Positions 1 to 6,439 of a stretch of DNA of 7,300 nucleotides are shown here, in pieces; position 1 is the stretch's first letter, and each line of letters begins with the position of its first letter. The DNA comes from Chloroflexota bacterium (GTDB lineage: Bacteria > Chloroflexota > Limnocylindria > QHBO01). A model generated the notes under the pieces. The model was given only the letters and a program-made list of their open reading frames with translations. It made no database searches and was not told the DNA's origin. The stretch covers positions 1 to 7,300 of the forward strand of contig VBKA01000123.1 of assembly GCA_005879815.1 (NCBI GenBank), given 5' to 3'. The position numbers and the translations under genes were made by a program.

Positions 1-2
1 CG

Positions 3-449
3 ATCCCTGAGCCAGCCGCCGTACGCCTCGACCTCCCCGGCTCGGCGTATCTGCCGGACGAGTACGTCCAGGACTCCGGTGCCAAGCTCGAGGTCTACCG
101 CCGGTTCGCGGGCATCCGCTCGGAAGCCGATGCCGAGGCGTTGCGCGCGGAGTTGCGCGATCGCTTCGGACCGATTCCTGGGCCGGTGGAGGGCTTGTTC
201 ACGGCGGTAACGGTGCGCATGGCCGCCGAGGCGGCCGGTGTTCCCGAGGTGCGGGTCGAGCCAGGGCGTGTGACGCTCAAGTGGGCCCGCTACGCTCGGC
301 AGCAGGTCGTCAGCGCGCTCACGCTTGCCGGATTTCGGCCGGTGGCGGGCTCGAACCAGGTGCGGATCCCGGTGGCCGCCGGCCACGACGGAGTCGACGT
401 GGCAACGCGGGTCCTGACCGCGCTCGCGGGGGGAGTGGCCGGCCTGTGA
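3..449 (+). CDS. mfd: Mfd transcription-repair coupling factor, C-terminal fragment
   Basis: This is the last 148 residues of an open frame that enters from the left edge and ends at TGA 447-449. The fragment matches what I recall of the C-terminal TRCF domain (D7) of Mfd. It has an AYLPDEY segment, then a KLEVYRRFAGIRS helix, then the characteristic ELRDRFGPIPGPVEGLF stretch at about residues 49-65, followed by a short helical and beta tail. Mfd is a cytoplasmic ATP-dependent DNA translocase that removes RNA polymerase stalled at lesions and recruits UvrA. The C-terminal domain restrains that activity until RNA polymerase is bound. The helicase motifs and the UvrB-like and RNA-polymerase-interaction domains would lie upstream of the window and are not seen here. 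The downstream acetyltransferase start overlaps this stop codon. Identification rests on the TRCF motif alone, and no other family with this motif is known to me. Confidence 0.88.
   Translation: MPEPAAVRLDLPGSAYLPDEYVQDSGAKLEVYRRFAGIRSEADAEALRAELRDRFGPIPGPVEGLFTAVTVRMAAEAAGVPEVRVEPGRVTLKWARYARQQVVSALTLAGFRPVAGSNQVRIPVAAGHDGVDVATRVLTALAGGVAGL
431..449 (+). promoter_or_regulatory. Ribosome binding site and GTGA stop/start overlap
   Basis: A purine run ending GGGAG (431-435) lies 10 bases before the GTG at 446. That GTG shares bases with the mfd stop TGA (447-449). The arrangement decides the start of the acetyltransferase and implies translational coupling to mfd. The same frame stays open upstream to 281, but that part overlaps mfd coding sequence and looks like a shadow. 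Confidence 0.7.
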
Positions 450-976
450 CCGCCGACCCGCGGATACGGCTGCGCGACGTGACACTCGCCGATGCTGACC
501 TCCTCGATACGTGGGGACAGGACGAGGCCGCCAGGAGCGCATTCAACGACTTCGGGGAGGCACCCAATCCGGCGCCCCGCGAGGTCCTCAGGTCAGGGCC
601 CCTGCGCAACGAGCACAACGGCGTGCTCATCGTCGAGCGCATGTCAGACGCCGCTCCGATCGGCACGGTCGGATGGCACGTGGTGCGCTACGGGCCGAAC
701 CCGGGGTCGGACGCGTGGAACATCGGCATCGAGCTGCGTCCGGAGGCCCGCGGCCGTGGATTTGGCACGGAGGCTCAACGTCAGCTGACCGATTGGCTCT
801 TCGCGAACACGACCGTGAATCGGGTGGAGGCGCAGACCGACGTCGAGAATGTCGCCGAGCAGCGCAGCCTCGCTAAGGCGGGATTCACGCGGGAGGGGAT
901 CGCGCGCGGCTCCCAGTTTCGCGCCGGTGGCTACCACGACCTCGTCACGTACAGCCGCCTTCGCGACGATCGCTAA
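446..976 (+). CDS. GNAT-family N-acetyltransferase, RimJ/RimL-like
   Basis: A 176-residue protein with the single-domain GNAT fold of the RimJ/RimL-like type. It opens with RIRLRDVTLADADLL (residues 6-20), the usual beta-1 and helix-1 pattern. The core strand WNIGIELRPEARGRGFGTEA (about 91-110) contains the acetyl-CoA pyrophosphate loop R-G-R-G-F-G-T. The segment NRVEAQTDVENVAEQRSLAKAGF (about 125-147) is the usual 'N-x-x-S-x-x-x-x-x-K-x-G-F' element at the end of the fold. Family members transfer acetyl from acetyl-CoA to an amine: a protein N-terminus, an antibiotic or a small metabolite. The substrate cannot be read from the sequence. The GTG start at 446 is chosen because of the GGGAG site upstream and the GTGA overlap with mfd; the alternative is an upstream in-frame start inside mfd, which I regard as unlikely. 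The gene ends only 2 bases from the stop of the convergent membrane-protein gene. Confidence 0.85.
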   Translation: MTADPRIRLRDVTLADADLLDTWGQDEAARSAFNDFGEAPNPAPREVLRSGPLRNEHNGVLIVERMSDAAPIGTVGWHVVRYGPNPGSDAWNIGIELRPEARGRGFGTEAQRQLTDWLFANTTVNRVEAQTDVENVAEQRSLAKAGFTREGIARGSQFRAGGYHDLVTYSRLRDDR

Positions 977-978
977 GC

Positions 979-3105
979 CTAAGCGGCCACTTCTGCCGAT
1001 GCCTGGCGAGGGGCCTGCTCGCCTGCCGGCTCCAGCTGACGATCGCCGAGGACTCGCCATCGCGCGAGCAGATAGGCCAGCAGGTAGAGGGCGCCCACGA
1101 GGAGCACCAGGAGCCGGTACCCGGTGATCAGGGCCAGGTACTCCAGCACGCCGCCGACCATTGCGCCGAGCAGATTGCTGGCAAAGGCCATGTCGGCGGC
1201 GCGAACGTCGCGGAATGAATAGGTGAAGACCAGATTGGCGAAGAAGACCGGGGCGAAGGCCACCACCGCCGCCAGCGCGTAGCGCAGGGCCGGCGGATCG
1301 AGCAGCAACCGCTCGGGTGGGAGCAGGAAGGCAATCGCGAGCGCGATGAACAGACCGATGTAGAACGGCCACGAGTGACGTGGCCGCAACCAGGCAGTGA
1401 CGCCGATGGCGAGCAGCACGCTGGCCAGGATTGCAAAGAAGGCGAGCGCGTTCACGATCCACGTCGAGCCGAACAGGAGCGAGAAGCTCACGAGGCTCTT
1501 CGTCTCGAGAAGGAGGAAGGCCACTCCGAGGACGAAGAAGTGCGGGCTGAAGGTTGGGAGGACCGGTCCTGTGCGGCGACTGACGAGCCAAACCCCCGCC
1601 ACCGAGACGGCCAGCAGAAACCCAAGTGTGGCGAGGTAGAAGCGCGAGATGAACGGGACGCGCAGATACAGGAACGGCCAGTCGTCGGTGGCGTTGGTCG
1701 GCCGCGGTGAACCGCTCCTGGGCAGCGGGTCCGCGCGGCCGGCGCGTGGCCGACCACCGCTGTCGGCCACCAACGGACCGGCGGCGAAGGCCGCCTGGCT
1801 CGCCCGGTAGAGACGGACGATGGGTGGGCTCCCGAACGCCGCGGTCAGCTGCGAGCCGATCTTGGTGACCAGCCAGGGTTGGCGGTAGCTGTTGTAGAGG
1901 ACGAAGACGCCGTGCGGGGTCAGGTGGTCGCGGACCGACTCGAACGCCTGGACGGTGAAGAGGAAGGACTCCAGGCGGATGTGCGCGGTGTTGCTGAGCA
2001 GCGTGAGCGAATCGGGAAGCGCGAAGATGACGAGGTCGTAGCGGTCGGTGCTCGTTCGCAGGAAAGCTCGTCCGTCGTTGACGTAGGTGTGAACGCGAGG
2101 GTCCGAGTAGGGCTTGTCCGGGTTGAGCTTCTTGCCCAGGGCCAGGATCGCGGGATCGATCTCCACCGCATCGACTCGCGCTGCCCCGTGAGCCAGGGCG
2201 TGGGCCGTATCGGTCCCGCTGCCTGCGCCGACGATCAAGACCCGTTTGAATGACTGGCCCGGGAACCAGGCGTAGACCTGCTCGTACCACGGTCCAGAGC
2301 CAGGCGAACCGACGGGCACCATCGCCTGGTGCGGGATCCCGTTGACGCTGATGTGCTCGATGCCCTTTCCGACCAGCCGCACGTCGATGCGGTAGTACGG
2401 GGACCAGCTCTCGGTCGCGGTCGTTCGATGGACGAATCCGCCCGCGATGGCCGCGAGCATCGCCAGCCCGGCGACCACCGACCACACCGTCGGCCCGCGT
2501 CCGAGAGCCAGTAGCAGCAGGAGCAGGCCCACGATCGCAAACCAGACACCCGGGGGCGTCTGAAGCAGGGAGACCCCGGCAAACGCCGCGATGCCGGCCA
2601 TCGAGCCGGCGATGTCGATGGCGTATGCCTTGAGTGGCGGCATGCTCCGCAGCAGCCCCCCCAGCGGCAGGGCGAGCGCCGCCATCAGCGCCACCACGAG
2701 GACAACGATGAGGGGCAAGACCAGGAAGTTCGCGTCGGCCGCGTGGCTTTCCGCGAGTCCAAAGAAGATTTCGCTGCTGGATCGAACCTGGATGTTCAGC
2801 TGCGCCGTCGTGATCAGCAGCACGGTCGCCAGCAGAAGAAACGGGAACGGCGAGGCCGGTAGTCGCGTTTGCCTGCGCCCGAGGAGGATGCCGAGGCCAA
2901 TCCCCAGGAAGCTGGCCATCAGCACGAAGTTGCTGAAGAACCCGACGTAGGTGACGAGAGCCGGAATCCAGCGAATCAGGATGAGCTCGACGAAGAGGAG
3001 CGTGAAGCTCGTCAGAAAGAGGCGGAACGGCGCGCCCCCCAGCGCCGGGATCGGCCGGATCAGCGGCTCTCGCGTACGGCCCACGCCCGGAAGCACGATC
3101 GCCAT
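979..3105 (-). CDS. Polytopic membrane protein with spermidine-synthase-like (Rossmann) domain
   Basis: A protein of 708 residues if translation starts at ATG 3105-3103. It has about seven hydrophobic helices at residues 27-223 (for example 27-47, 49-77, 127-148, 187-203), a soluble domain at about 224-485, and about six or seven further helices at 486-682. The soluble part resembles the spermidine synthase/class I SAM-binding fold: glycine-rich loop VLIVGAGSGTDT (289-300), acidic strand end VDAVEIDP (311-318), YDLVIFALPDS (356-366) and the typical closing motif DDWPFLYLR (474-482). The second membrane block carries FLLLETKSLVSFSLLFGSTWIVN (530-552), a stretch I associate with large membrane proteins often annotated 'spermidine synthase'. 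Canonical aminopropyltransferases have an Asp-rich D-S-x-D-P motif after the fourth strand. Here that site reads FALPDS, so polyamine synthesis is doubtful and the true substrate is unknown. An alternative GTG start at 3192 adds 29 residues of non-conserved sequence into the acnA leader and is disfavoured. No clear Shine-Dalgarno precedes ATG 3105, and GTG 3096 is another option. The gene is divergent from acnA and convergent with the acetyltransferase. Confidence 0.8.
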   Translation of the reverse strand: MAIVLPGVGRTREPLIRPIPALGGAPFRLFLTSFTLLFVELILIRWIPALVTYVGFFSNFVLMASFLGIGLGILLGRRQTRLPASPFPFLLLATVLLITTAQLNIQVRSSSEIFFGLAESHAADANFLVLPLIVVLVVALMAALALPLGGLLRSMPPLKAYAIDIAGSMAGIAAFAGVSLLQTPPGVWFAIVGLLLLLLALGRGPTVWSVVAGLAMLAAIAGGFVHRTTATESWSPYYRIDVRLVGKGIEHISVNGIPHQAMVPVGSPGSGPWYEQVYAWFPGQSFKRVLIVGAGSGTDTAHALAHGAARVDAVEIDPAILALGKKLNPDKPYSDPRVHTYVNDGRAFLRTSTDRYDLVIFALPDSLTLLSNTAHIRLESFLFTVQAFESVRDHLTPHGVFVLYNSYRQPWLVTKIGSQLTAAFGSPPIVRLYRASQAAFAAGPLVADSGGRPRAGRADPLPRSGSPRPTNATDDWPFLYLRVPFISRFYLATLGFLLAVSVAGVWLVSRRTGPVLPTFSPHFFVLGVAFLLLETKSLVSFSLLFGSTWIVNALAFFAILASVLLAIGVTAWLRPRHSWPFYIGLFIALAIAFLLPPERLLLDPPALRYALAAVVAFAPVFFANLVFTYSFRDVRAADMAFASNLLGAMVGGVLEYLALITGYRLLVLLVGALYLLAYLLARWRVLGDRQLEPAGEQAPRQASAEVAA

Positions 3106-3132
3106 GCTAGCCGACGAAAGGTCCGCTGGGGC

Positions 3133-3159
3133 TGGACATCGGACCGCTGGTCGTATACT
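3133..3159 (+). promoter_or_regulatory. Candidate sigma-70-type promoter for acnA
   Basis: TGGACA (3133-3138, one mismatch to TTGACA) is followed after 15 bases by TATACT (3154-3159, one mismatch to TATAAT). The spacing is short; reading the -10 one base later as ATACTT gives 16. Transcription would begin near 3166 and give a leader of about 90 bases before the acnA ATG. The site stands out as A/T-rich in an otherwise G/C-rich region. It is a by-eye call only. Confidence 0.5.
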
Positions 3160-3180
3160 TGAACAACAATTCTCGACCCG

Positions 3181-3198
3181 GGACGGGCGCACCCGTCC
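3181..3198 (+). other. Hairpin 1 in the acnA leader
   Basis: GGACGGG (3181-3187) and CCCGTCC (3192-3198) form a perfect 7-bp stem around the tetraloop CGCA. Two more C:G pairs are possible below a bulged G (3178-3179 with 3199-3200). It lies about 15 bases after the predicted transcription start. It lacks a following T-run, so it is not an intrinsic terminator. Its role is unknown; mRNA stability or regulation are possibilities. Confidence 0.5.
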
Positions 3199-3218
3199 GG
3201 CGCCGATCTCGACGAACG

Positions 3219-3237
3219 CCGCGCCTGACAGGCGCGG
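3219..3237 (+). other. Hairpin 2 immediately before the acnA ribosome binding site
   Basis: CCGCGCCTGACAGGCGCGG is a perfect inverted repeat (9-base arms around one A). Folded with a realistic loop it makes a 7-bp G/C stem closed by TGACA. It ends 5 bases upstream of the AAGGAGG site, so it could influence ribosome loading without covering the site itself. I see no alternative pairing partner that would make it a riboswitch, and the function is unknown. Confidence 0.5.
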
Positions 3238-3242
3238 ATACG

Positions 3243-3249
3243 AAGGAGG
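3243..3249 (+). promoter_or_regulatory. Strong Shine-Dalgarno site for acnA
   Basis: AAGGAGG lies 8 bases before ATG 3258. It fixes the acnA start there and rules out the longer reading that begins at TTG 3159, whose first 33 residues are non-conserved and arginine/proline rich. Confidence 0.85.
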
Positions 3250-3257
3250 CGCATCCC

Positions 3258-6107
3258 ATGTCCGGTCCGTCCCCCGCGGTCGACCCCGCCGCCTCGCGCG
3301 CGACGCTTGGCGTGCGCGATCGGTCCTATGCGTACCACCGGCTCGACGCGGCGGGCGTGCCAGACCTCGCGCGACTGCCGTTCACCGTCAAGGTCCTGCT
3401 CGAGAACATGCTGCGGCACGCCGCCTCAAGCGCTGGACTGGTAGATGCCAACGACATTCGAGCGCTGGCCACGTGGGACCCGGCGAACCCCGGCGAGTAC
3501 GAGCTTCCATTCATGCCGGCGCGAGTCATCCTCCAGGACTTCACCGGCGTTCCGTGCGTCGTCGACCTGGCCGCCATGCGCGACGCCATGGCCGAGATGG
3601 GCGGCGATCCGGCTCGCATCAACCCGCTGGTCCCCGCTGACCTGGTGATCGACCACTCCGTGCAGGTCGACCAATACGGGACGGAGGCGGCCTTCCTGAT
3701 CAACGTCGAGCGCGAGTACGAGCGCAATGGCGAGCGCTACGCGCTGCTGCGTTGGGCGCAGCAGGGCTTCCGCAACTTCCGTGTTGTTCCGCCCGGGACC
3801 GGCATCGTCCACCAGGTGAACCTGGAGTTCCTGGCGGACGTCGTCAGCGCGCGACCCGACGCGTCCGGCGAGCTGACCGCCTTCCCCGACACACTGATCG
3901 GGACGGACTCGCACACGACCATGATCAACGGGCTTGGCGTGGTCGGCTGGGGCGTCGGGGGCATCGAGGCGGAGGCGGCCCTGCTCGGCCAGCCTCTCTA
4001 CCAGCCGTTGCCGGTAGTGGTCGGATTCCGCCTGGACGGCGAGCTGCCGTCCGGGTCGACCGCGACGGACCTGGTCCTGACCGTGACCGAGATGCTGCGT
4101 AAGCACGGTGTCGTCGGCAAGTTCGTGGAGTTCCACGGGGCGGGCCTATCCCGCCTCTCGGTCGCCGACAGGGCCACGATCAGCAACATGAGCCCAGAGT
4201 TCGGGGCCACCGCCACGCTCTTCCCGATCGACGACGAGACGCTTCGCTACCTGCGCATGACCGGGCGGCCGGAGGACGTGGTCGACCGCGTCGAGGCATA
4301 CGCCAAGGAGCAGGGCCTGTTCAGGACCGATGCCTCGCCGGAGCCTGCCTTCTCCGAGTCGCTGAGCCTGGACCTGGGTGAGGTGGTCCCATCCGTGGCC
4401 GGTCCGCGGCGACCGCAGGACCGTGTCGCGCTTCGCGACCTGCGTGACAACTTCCGGACAGCCTTCGCCGATGGCCTCGTCCCGGCACCCGACCGCGTGT
4501 CGGAGGCGAGCGAGGAATCCTTCCCGGCGAGCGACGCGCCGAGCCATGACGCCCGGGCAGGAGGCTTGGGTGACGTTCACGAGCCCGCAATAGAGCCAGC
4601 GCCGGCGCCGGTCGCCACGGCGCCTCTGGAGCTCGACTACAAGCCGGTCCAGGTCGAGATGGACGGCGAGCAATTCGAGCTCCGCTCGGGATCGGTCCTG
4701 ATCGCCGCCATCACGAGCTGCACGAACACGAGCAATCCGAACGTGATGGTGGCGGCTGGGCTCGTCGCCAAGCGGGCGGTCGAGCTCGGCCTGCGCACGC
4801 CGGCATGGGTCAAGACCTCCTTTGCGCCGGGCTCTCGGGCGGTCACCGACTACCTGACCGATGCCGGCCTGATGGCGCCGCTCGAGGCGCTCGGCTTCGA
4901 TCTGGTTGGCTACGGCTGTACGACCTGCATCGGCAACTCCGGGCCGCTGGCGGAACCCATCGCGGCTGCAGTCGAATCGAACGAGCTCGTTGGCGTCGCG
5001 GTCCTCTCTGGCAACCGGAACTTCGAAGGACGGATCCATCCCTTGGCCCGCGCCAGCTACCTGGCCTCCCCGCCCCTCGTGGTGGCCTTCGCGCTGGCCG
5101 GCCGCATCGACGTCGACCTCACCAACCAGCCGCTTGGCGTGGGTCCGGACGGCAACCCGGTCTACCTCGTCGACCTGTGGCCGAGCCCCGAGGAGATCGC
5201 CGACGTTGTCCTGCGACGGGTGCGATCCGAGGTCTTCACGCGCAACTACGCATCGGTCTTCGATGGCGATGAGCGCTGGACGTCGCTGCCGGTGCCACCC
5301 GGTGATCGTTATGCCTGGGATCCAGCCAGCACCTACGTCGCGCGTCCGCCGTTCTTCGAGGGAATCTCCCTCGAGCCTGAGCCCGTCCCGGACGTCGTCG
5401 ACGCGCGCGTCCTGGTGATGCTGGGCGACAGCGTGACGACCGACCACATCTCCCCTGCGGGAAGCATCGCCCGCACCTCGCCCGCCGGAGAGTGGCTGGT
5501 CGAGCGCGGCGTCGACCCGCGCGATTTCAACTCGTACGGGAGCCGGCGCGGGCACCACGAGGTGATGGTGCGTGGCACATTTGCCAACATCCGGCTGCGG
5601 AACCTGCTCACGCCCGATGCGGAAGGGAATGTTACCGAGCACCTGCCCTCTGGCGAGCGGATGAGCATCTACGCCGCGGCCGAACGCTACGCATCGGAAC
5701 GCACGCAGCTGGTCGTGCTCGCCGGGAAGGAATACGGGTCGGGATCTTCACGCGACTGGGCCGCCAAGGGCCCATTCCTGCAGGGGGTGCGCGCGGTCAT
5801 CGCGGAGAGCTACGAGCGGATTCATCGGTCCAACCTGGTGGGGATGGGGATCCTGCCGCTTCAGTACAAGACGGGCGAGAACGCTGCCTCGCTGGGGCTC
5901 ACGGGCCGGGAGACATTCACCATTCAGGGCATCTCCGACCCGCTGTGGCCGCGGCAGGAGCTGACCGTTGCCGTCCGGGACGAGAAGGGCGGCGAGCGGC
6001 AATTCAGGGCGATCGCCCGCCTGGACGGGGAGATCGACGTCCGCTACTTCGCCAATGGCGGTGTCCTGCAGACCGTCCTCCGAAGGTTGGCTGGCAGCGA
6101 CGCATAG
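3258..6107 (+). CDS. acnA: Aconitate hydratase A (aconitase)
   Basis: A 949-residue cytoplasmic [4Fe-4S] enzyme that interconverts citrate and isocitrate via cis-aconitate in the TCA cycle. The N-terminal part has LPFTVKVLLENMLRH, the RVILQDFTGVP loop and DLVIDHSVQVD, all typical of AcnA. The active-site GTDSHT has D217-S218-H219. The cluster ligands are C488 (TSCTNTSNP) and C554 and C557 (GYGCTTCIGNSGPL). After the catalytic domains comes the swivel domain with DSVTTDHISPAG (724-735), RGTFANIRLRN (from R772) and GSGSSRDWAAKGP, where S830-S831-R832 correspond to the substrate-binding and catalytic Ser/Arg of the family. All key residues are present, so it should be active. It is longer than the roughly 890 residues of the E. 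coli enzyme because of an acidic, Ala/Pro-rich linker (about 391-461) that holds the peptide SEASEESFPASDAPSHDA (415-432). It has its own candidate promoter and a structured leader and is divergent from the membrane-protein gene, so it is probably transcribed alone. The methylisocitrate dehydratase AcnD is related, but overall the motifs and the linker fit AcnA. Confidence 0.97.
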   Translation: MSGPSPAVDPAASRATLGVRDRSYAYHRLDAAGVPDLARLPFTVKVLLENMLRHAASSAGLVDANDIRALATWDPANPGEYELPFMPARVILQDFTGVPCVVDLAAMRDAMAEMGGDPARINPLVPADLVIDHSVQVDQYGTEAAFLINVEREYERNGERYALLRWAQQGFRNFRVVPPGTGIVHQVNLEFLADVVSARPDASGELTAFPDTLIGTDSHTTMINGLGVVGWGVGGIEAEAALLGQPLYQPLPVVVGFRLDGELPSGSTATDLVLTVTEMLRKHGVVGKFVEFHGAGLSRLSVADRATISNMSPEFGATATLFPIDDETLRYLRMTGRPEDVVDRVEAYAKEQGLFRTDASPEPAFSESLSLDLGEVVPSVAGPRRPQDRVALRDLRDNFRTAFADGLVPAPDRVSEASEESFPASDAPSHDARAGGLGDVHEPAIEPAPAPVATAPLELDYKPVQVEMDGEQFELRSGSVLIAAITSCTNTSNPNVMVAAGLVAKRAVELGLRTPAWVKTSFAPGSRAVTDYLTDAGLMAPLEALGFDLVGYGCTTCIGNSGPLAEPIAAAVESNELVGVAVLSGNRNFEGRIHPLARASYLASPPLVVAFALAGRIDVDLTNQPLGVGPDGNPVYLVDLWPSPEEIADVVLRRVRSEVFTRNYASVFDGDERWTSLPVPPGDRYAWDPASTYVARPPFFEGISLEPEPVPDVVDARVLVMLGDSVTTDHISPAGSIARTSPAGEWLVERGVDPRDFNSYGSRRGHHEVMVRGTFANIRLRNLLTPDAEGNVTEHLPSGERMSIYAAAERYASERTQLVVLAGKEYGSGSSRDWAAKGPFLQGVRAVIAESYERIHRSNLVGMGILPLQYKTGENAASLGLTGRETFTIQGISDPLWPRQELTVAVRDEKGGERQFRAIARLDGEIDVRYFANGGVLQTVLRRLAGSDA

Positions 6108-6123
6108 CCAGCACATCCGGGCA

Positions 6124-6153
6124 GTCTCCCCTCCCAAACTTGCACCGGGGGAC
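6124..6153 (+). terminator. Weak hairpin after acnA, possible transcription stop
   Basis: GTC-CCCC (6124-6131 with one bulged T) can pair with GGGG-GAC (6147-6153) around a 15-base loop, 17 bases after the acnA stop. No T-run follows and the loop is large, so this is a poor intrinsic terminator. It is also where the inverted copy of the repeat core begins. It is listed because no better terminator candidate is visible after acnA. Confidence 0.2.
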
Positions 6154-6354
6154 CGTTAGATAACAGATGCGCAACGCAGCCGAGTCTGCTGAGCACGAAA
6201 CCGAACCACGAGACGTCTTGCAAGGCCCGCCCGGCATTCTAATGGTCCACCCATGAGAATCTGACGGAGATTCGCGGCCTGCCACCCCGTAACGGTCCAC
6301 CCATGAGAATCTGACGGAGATTCGCGGCCTGCCACCCCGTAACGGTCCACCCAT
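6147..6354. mobile_element. Possible insertion-sequence end or small non-autonomous element, degenerate
   Basis: The 12-base core GGGGGACCGTTA at 6147-6158 is the reverse complement, with one mismatch, of TAACGGTCCACC at 6290-6301 and 6340-6351 (and of TAATGGTCCACC at 6240-6251 with two mismatches). The outermost copies therefore face each other as terminal inverted repeats about 205 bases apart. No transposase reading frame lies between them. Multiple repeated sites close to the ends, with sequences of the type TGGACC, recall IS21-family termini, but I cannot confirm a family. I found no convincing target-site duplication. It may be an internally deleted element, a solo end that has been duplicated, or an intergenic repeat family of this genome. 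Confidence 0.4.
6241..6354 (+). repeat. 50-bp tandem direct repeat, two full copies plus a partial third
   Basis: Unit 1 is 6241-6290 and unit 2 is 6291-6340. They differ at a single base (T at 6243, C at 6293). The first 14 bases of a third unit (AACGGTCCACCCAT) follow at 6341-6354 before the sequence diverges. Each unit contains GGTCCACCCAT and a small hairpin, GAATCT-GACGG-AGATTC (6257-6273 and 6307-6323). The near identity of the copies points to a recent duplication. The period of 50 is not a multiple of three and no real reading frame runs through it. It is not a CRISPR array because the whole 50 bases repeat and there are no unique spacers. Confidence 0.9.
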
Positions 6355-6381
6355 CGCAATGTGGGGAACCGCCGCCCTAGC

Positions 6382-6422
6382 CGTCGCGGCGACGCGACCG
6401 GGCGGCCCAAAGGCCCAGCCCG
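6382..6422 (+). other. G/C-rich stem-loops upstream of apt
   Basis: Two adjacent inverted repeats. The first is CGTCGC-G-GCGACG at 6382-6394. The second is a stronger stem, CGGGC+GGCC (6399-6407) with GGCC+GCCCG (6412-6415 and 6418-6422), a CAAA loop and a 2-base bulge. The second could act as a rho-independent-like stop for transcription from the acnA side, but there is no T-run on either strand. It lies about 20 bases before the candidate apt -35. Such hairpins also arise by chance in DNA this G/C rich. Confidence 0.3.
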
Positions 6423-6439
6423 CGGGGCCGGCCTGATCG

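Noticed and set aside
644..2485. Minus-strand 613-residue frame overlapping the membrane-protein gene
   Set aside because: It is arginine/proline-rich shadow translation in another frame. The frame of 979-3105 has coherent membrane helices and Rossmann motifs.
3219..3237. Hairpin 2 as an iron-responsive element
   Set aside because: It has no CAGUGN loop and no bulged C at the required distance. It is a plain G/C stem with a TGACA or single-A loop.
3159..3257. N-terminal extension of AcnA from TTG 3159
   Set aside because: The 33 added residues are not AcnA-like and overlap the leader hairpins, and AAGGAGG with ATG 3258 gives a far better start.
4146..5642. Minus-strand 498-residue frame inside acnA
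   Set aside because: It is antisense to conserved aconitase coding sequence and shows no recognisable domain.
6241..6354. Tandem repeat as a possible CRISPR array
   Set aside because: The full 50-base unit is repeated with no unique spacers, and no cas gene is present in the window.
6135..6366. Target-site duplication flanking the putative mobile element
   Set aside because: Comparing the bases left of 6147 (TTGCACC) with those right of 6354 (CGCAAT) shows no direct repeat long enough to be meaningful.
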